DNA of 8,209 nt from Lachnospiraceae bacterium (GTDB lineage: Bacteria > Bacillota > Clostridia > Lachnospirales > Lachnospiraceae), in NCBI GenBank assembly GCA_017964745.1, contig JAGCRJ010000119.1, forward strand, positions 1 to 8,209, read 5' to 3'. The position numbers and the translations under genes are program-made. Below the pieces are notes generated by a model. It saw only the letters and a list, made by a program, of their open reading frames with translations. It was not told the DNA's origin and ran no database searches. The number at the start of each line of letters is the position of its first letter. The stretch's first letter is position 1. Positions 7,767-8,209 of the stretch are shown here, in pieces.

Positions 7767-7774
7767 TTTGCTCC
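7759..7774 (-). promoter_or_regulatory. ANTAR-type hexaloop antiterminator hairpin 1 before amtB
   Basis: GGAGC, loop AAAGGA, GUUCC: five pairs with one G-U, closed by C-G, extendable by one U-G. The loop has A at 1 and G at 4. Half the loop and the whole 3' strand are shared with the 5' arm of the first terminator, so the two folds exclude each other. It begins about seven bases after the predicted transcription start. Confidence 0.67.
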
Positions 7775-7787
7775 ATTACATGAACGA

Positions 7788-7816
7788 ATAATACTCTGAA
7801 TAAATATTTTTGTCAA
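7788..7816 (-). promoter_or_regulatory. Sigma-A type promoter of amtB
   Basis: A perfect TTGACA -35 (7811-7816) and TATTAT -10 (7788-7793) are spaced by exactly 17 bases; the start should be near 7781. The promoter looks strong and unregulated by itself, which fits control by termination just downstream. Confidence 0.82.
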
Positions 7817-7838
7817 CAAATTTTTAAAAAATTTTTTA
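7817..7838 (-). promoter_or_regulatory. A/T tracts upstream of the amtB promoter (UP-element-like)
   Basis: Directly upstream of the -35 box is an A/T block containing the palindrome AAAAAATTTTTT and then AAAAATTTG. Such phased A and T tracts commonly act as UP elements or bend DNA. The assignment rests only on composition and position. Confidence 0.4.
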
Positions 7839-7849
7839 TGACATTTGTG

Positions 7850-8209
7850 TCAAGAATTAAGCCATCCTTTTTCTATGCCCCGGTCAAGGTTTTTATCAAC
7901 CCATTCATATACATCAGGCATGAATTCTTTTATGATCTTCATCCTCTTTTCGACCTGTTCTCTGCGTGTATGTCCCTCTCTCCATGTATGTCCTTCGGTA
8001 AGTGTGTTGTGAAGAAAAGGCTGAAGCCTGTCGAGGCATGCGGCATACTTTGCATCCGTCGTCCGTGCGGCATCAAATTCTTCCCAGAGCGATCTTATCT
8101 CCGCGCCCTGCTCAGGAGGTATCTGTGAGAAAAGTTTATCGGCAGCTTCCTTCTCCCTTTCTTCCTTGCTTGCATTTCCTTTATCGTCATATGCGAATGT
8201 ATCTCCCGC
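7850..8209 (-). CDS. HD-domain hydrolase (HD_3/YfbR-HDDC2 type), C-terminal part only
   Basis: The last 119 residues are visible and the start is beyond the window. The visible part opens with AGDTFAYDDKG, and continues with KLFSQIPPEQGAEIRSLWEEF, DAKYAACLDRLQPFLHN, GHTWREGHTRREQV and the end GIEKGWLNS. This order is typical of the small HD-superfamily proteins related to the 5'-deoxynucleotidase YfbR and to HDDC2, in which the Asp of the DAKYA...DRLQP helix helps bind metal. The HD histidine-aspartate pair itself would lie upstream and cannot be checked. The likely activity is dephosphorylation of a nucleotide, but the exact substrate is not predictable. The TGA stop is 34 bases before the amtB -35 box. 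No convincing terminator separates them, and there is no obvious functional link to the nitrogen genes. Confidence 0.82.
   Translation of the reverse strand, partial: AGDTFAYDDKGNASKEEREKEAADKLFSQIPPEQGAEIRSLWEEFDAARTTDAKYAACLDRLQPFLHNTLTEGHTWREGHTRREQVEKRMKIIKEFMPDVYEWVDKNLDRGIEKGWLNS

Noticed and set aside
7757..7781. AUG-UAA minimal frame and an eight-codon ATG...TAG frame at the 5' end of the amtB leader
   Set aside because: Neither has a ribosome site. Both fall in the sequence needed for the hexaloop and terminator, so they are probably by-products.
7836..7853. TGACA/TGTCA hairpin followed by an A/T run, as a terminator for the HD gene
   Set aside because: Only five pairs, overlapping the stop codon, and an A-run precedes the T-run. 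Too weak to call.
7848..7853. A second TTGACA overlapping the HD gene stop, as another amtB -35 box
   Set aside because: At 16-18 base spacing there is no acceptable -10 box, whereas the downstream TTGACA has TATTAT at 17 bases.
7838..8128. Plus-strand frame of 96 codons near the window end
   Set aside because: The opposite strand encodes a recognisable HD-hydrolase C-terminus with a proper stop at 7850.

Overview
The window reads as a nitrogen-assimilation locus of a Gram-positive, anaerobic-type bacterium, most likely a member of the Clostridia (Lachnospiraceae-like). This placement is an inference from the ammonium transporter fused to a P-II domain, the GltB style (N-terminal HDACGIG), the strong AGGAGG ribosome sites, and the terminator-controlled leaders with ANTAR-type hairpins. 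No rRNA or other phylogenetic marker is present.

All genes lie on the minus strand, so transcription runs from high to low coordinates. In that order: the C-terminal 119 residues of an HD-domain hydrolase (8209-7850); a 218-base leader region with one strong promoter and two tandem terminator units; an ammonium transporter with a C-terminal P-II signalling domain (7631-5871); a 170-base leader region with one promoter and one terminator unit; the glutamate synthase large subunit gltB (5700-1171); and the glutamate synthase small subunit gltD (1125 to beyond position 1). There is no gene-free stretch longer than 300 bases. The many plus-strand open frames are shadows of these genes.

The genes form a pathway: Amt brings in ammonium, its tethered P-II domain presumably senses 2-oxoglutarate and adenine nucleotides, and GltB/GltD turn glutamine plus 2-oxoglutarate into two glutamates. 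Glutamine synthetase is not in the window.

The most interesting part is the pair of leaders. Both start at near-consensus sigma-A promoters (TTGACA, 17 bases, TATTAT or TATTTT). In each, an intrinsic terminator follows almost at once. The 5' arm of each terminator also forms a small competing hairpin with a six-base loop: AAAGGA and AAAGGC before amt, AAUGGC before gltB. All three loops have A at position 1 and G at position 4, and all are closed by a C-G pair. This is the signature of RNA targets of ANTAR-domain antiterminators (the EutV/NasR type). It suggests that ammonium uptake and glutamate synthesis are switched on together by an ANTAR regulator encoded elsewhere. The arrangement differs from the usual two-hairpin ANTAR target: the hairpin sits at the extreme 5' end of the predicted RNA, with no room for an upstream partner. 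At amt the whole hairpin/terminator unit is duplicated.
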